A DNA stretch of 23,980 bases from HGW-17 sp938004375 (lineage in GTDB: Bacteria > Myxococcota_A > Polyangia > HGW-17), in NCBI GenBank assembly GCA_036802685.1, contig DAIRVS010000057.1, positions 1-23,980 of the forward strand, written 5' to 3'. Shown one piece after another: positions 23,779 through 23,980 of this stretch. The notes under the pieces are model-generated. The model saw only the letters and a program-made list of their open reading frames with translations. It was not told where the DNA came from and did not search any database. How positions within the stretch are numbered: position 1 is the first letter of the stretch; every line of letters begins with the position of its first letter. The position numbers and the translations under genes were made by a program.

Positions 23779-23980
23779 ATGAAACGCGGAACCCACCTTC
23801 TCATTATTTTCCTCTTATCCGCCTGGGCCTGCACGCCCGATGACAACAAGAACGACGTCAACAACGTTAACAACGTTAACAATTTAAACAACGTCAATAA
23901 CGTCAATAATTCAAACAACGCCAACAACATCAACAATCCGGTGAACGAGATCTGCGGCGACGGCGTCGACAACGACCTCG
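23779..23980 (+). CDS. Second Asn-linker/MopE-type lipoprotein, 3'-truncated by window end
   Basis: The ATG at 23779 follows AAGGAG. The 67 visible codons encode a lipoprotein signal (MKRGTHLLIIFLLSAWAC, Cys18), then TPDDNKND, a linker of NNV, NNL, NNS and NNA units, and the start of a metal-binding motif (EICGDGVDNDL). It is a tandem paralog of the gene at 22054. The signal peptides differ clearly while the linker DNA is almost identical, which suggests recent recombination or gene conversion within the linker. The C-terminal domains lie beyond the window. Confidence 0.85.
   Translation, partial: MKRGTHLLIIFLLSAWACTPDDNKNDVNNVNNVNNLNNVNNVNNSNNANNINNPVNEICGDGVDNDL
23886..23980 (+). repeat. 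95-bp direct repeat, copy 2
   Basis: It matches 22164-22258 at 94 of 95 positions and reaches the last base of the window, so its full length is unknown. Confidence 0.9.

Overview
The window is GC-rich and gene-dense. Its gene content points to a Myxococcota or related (formerly deltaproteobacterial) chromosome. The clues are two Hanks-type serine/threonine kinases (one fused to an AAA ATPase and a helical-repeat tail), a PilZ-type N-domain joined through a membrane segment to PEGA-like domains, secreted lipoproteins with Asn-rich linkers and MopE-type metal-binding motifs, and Gram-negative envelope functions (TamB). This placement is inferred from protein families; no rRNA or other marker gene is present. 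No tRNA, rRNA, CRISPR array, transposase, integrase or phage gene was seen.

Layout. (1) 1-1863 (+): 3' part of a radical SAM protein fused to its usual partner domain. (2) 1978-5150 (-): a two-gene unit, zinc-ribbon membrane protein then PilZ/PEGA protein, read from a good sigma70-type promoter at 5217-5245. (3) 5298-7880 (+): a TamB-like protein, divergent from unit 2. (4) 8054-14686 (+): a tightly coupled run of secreted beta-propeller-like protein, PflX-type radical SAM enzyme, kinase-ATPase-helical-repeat protein and TruC pseudouridine synthase, with ATGA overlaps at two of the junctions. (5) 14687-15150: a gene-free stretch with a three-layer nested inverted-repeat structure made largely of hexanucleotide tracts. 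(6) 21865 down to 15151 (-): a six-gene run of membrane-anchored kinase, class II aldolase, flippase-like membrane protein, HAD phosphatase, DNA polymerase I and a 91-residue unknown protein. The first five genes are overlapped or spaced by at most 11 bases. (7) 22054-23980 (+): two tandem lipoprotein paralogs, the second cut by the window end, with nearly identical linker DNA and similar promoters.

How the genes work together. Units 4 and 6 mix housekeeping enzymes (TruC, Pol I, a glycolate-phosphatase-like HAD enzyme) with signalling kinases, so function cannot be read simply from operon membership. Units 2, 3 and 7 concern the envelope: a PilZ-type sensor with a periplasmic PEGA part, an outer-membrane biogenesis factor, and surface lipoproteins that probably bind Ca2+.

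The most unusual signal is non-coding. Short tracts with a CG dinucleotide every six bases occur after the 3' ends of three transcription units (1939-1958, 7897-7910, 14712-15080). At the last site they form concentric inverted repeats of 27, 15 and 22 bases. No described element was recognised there.
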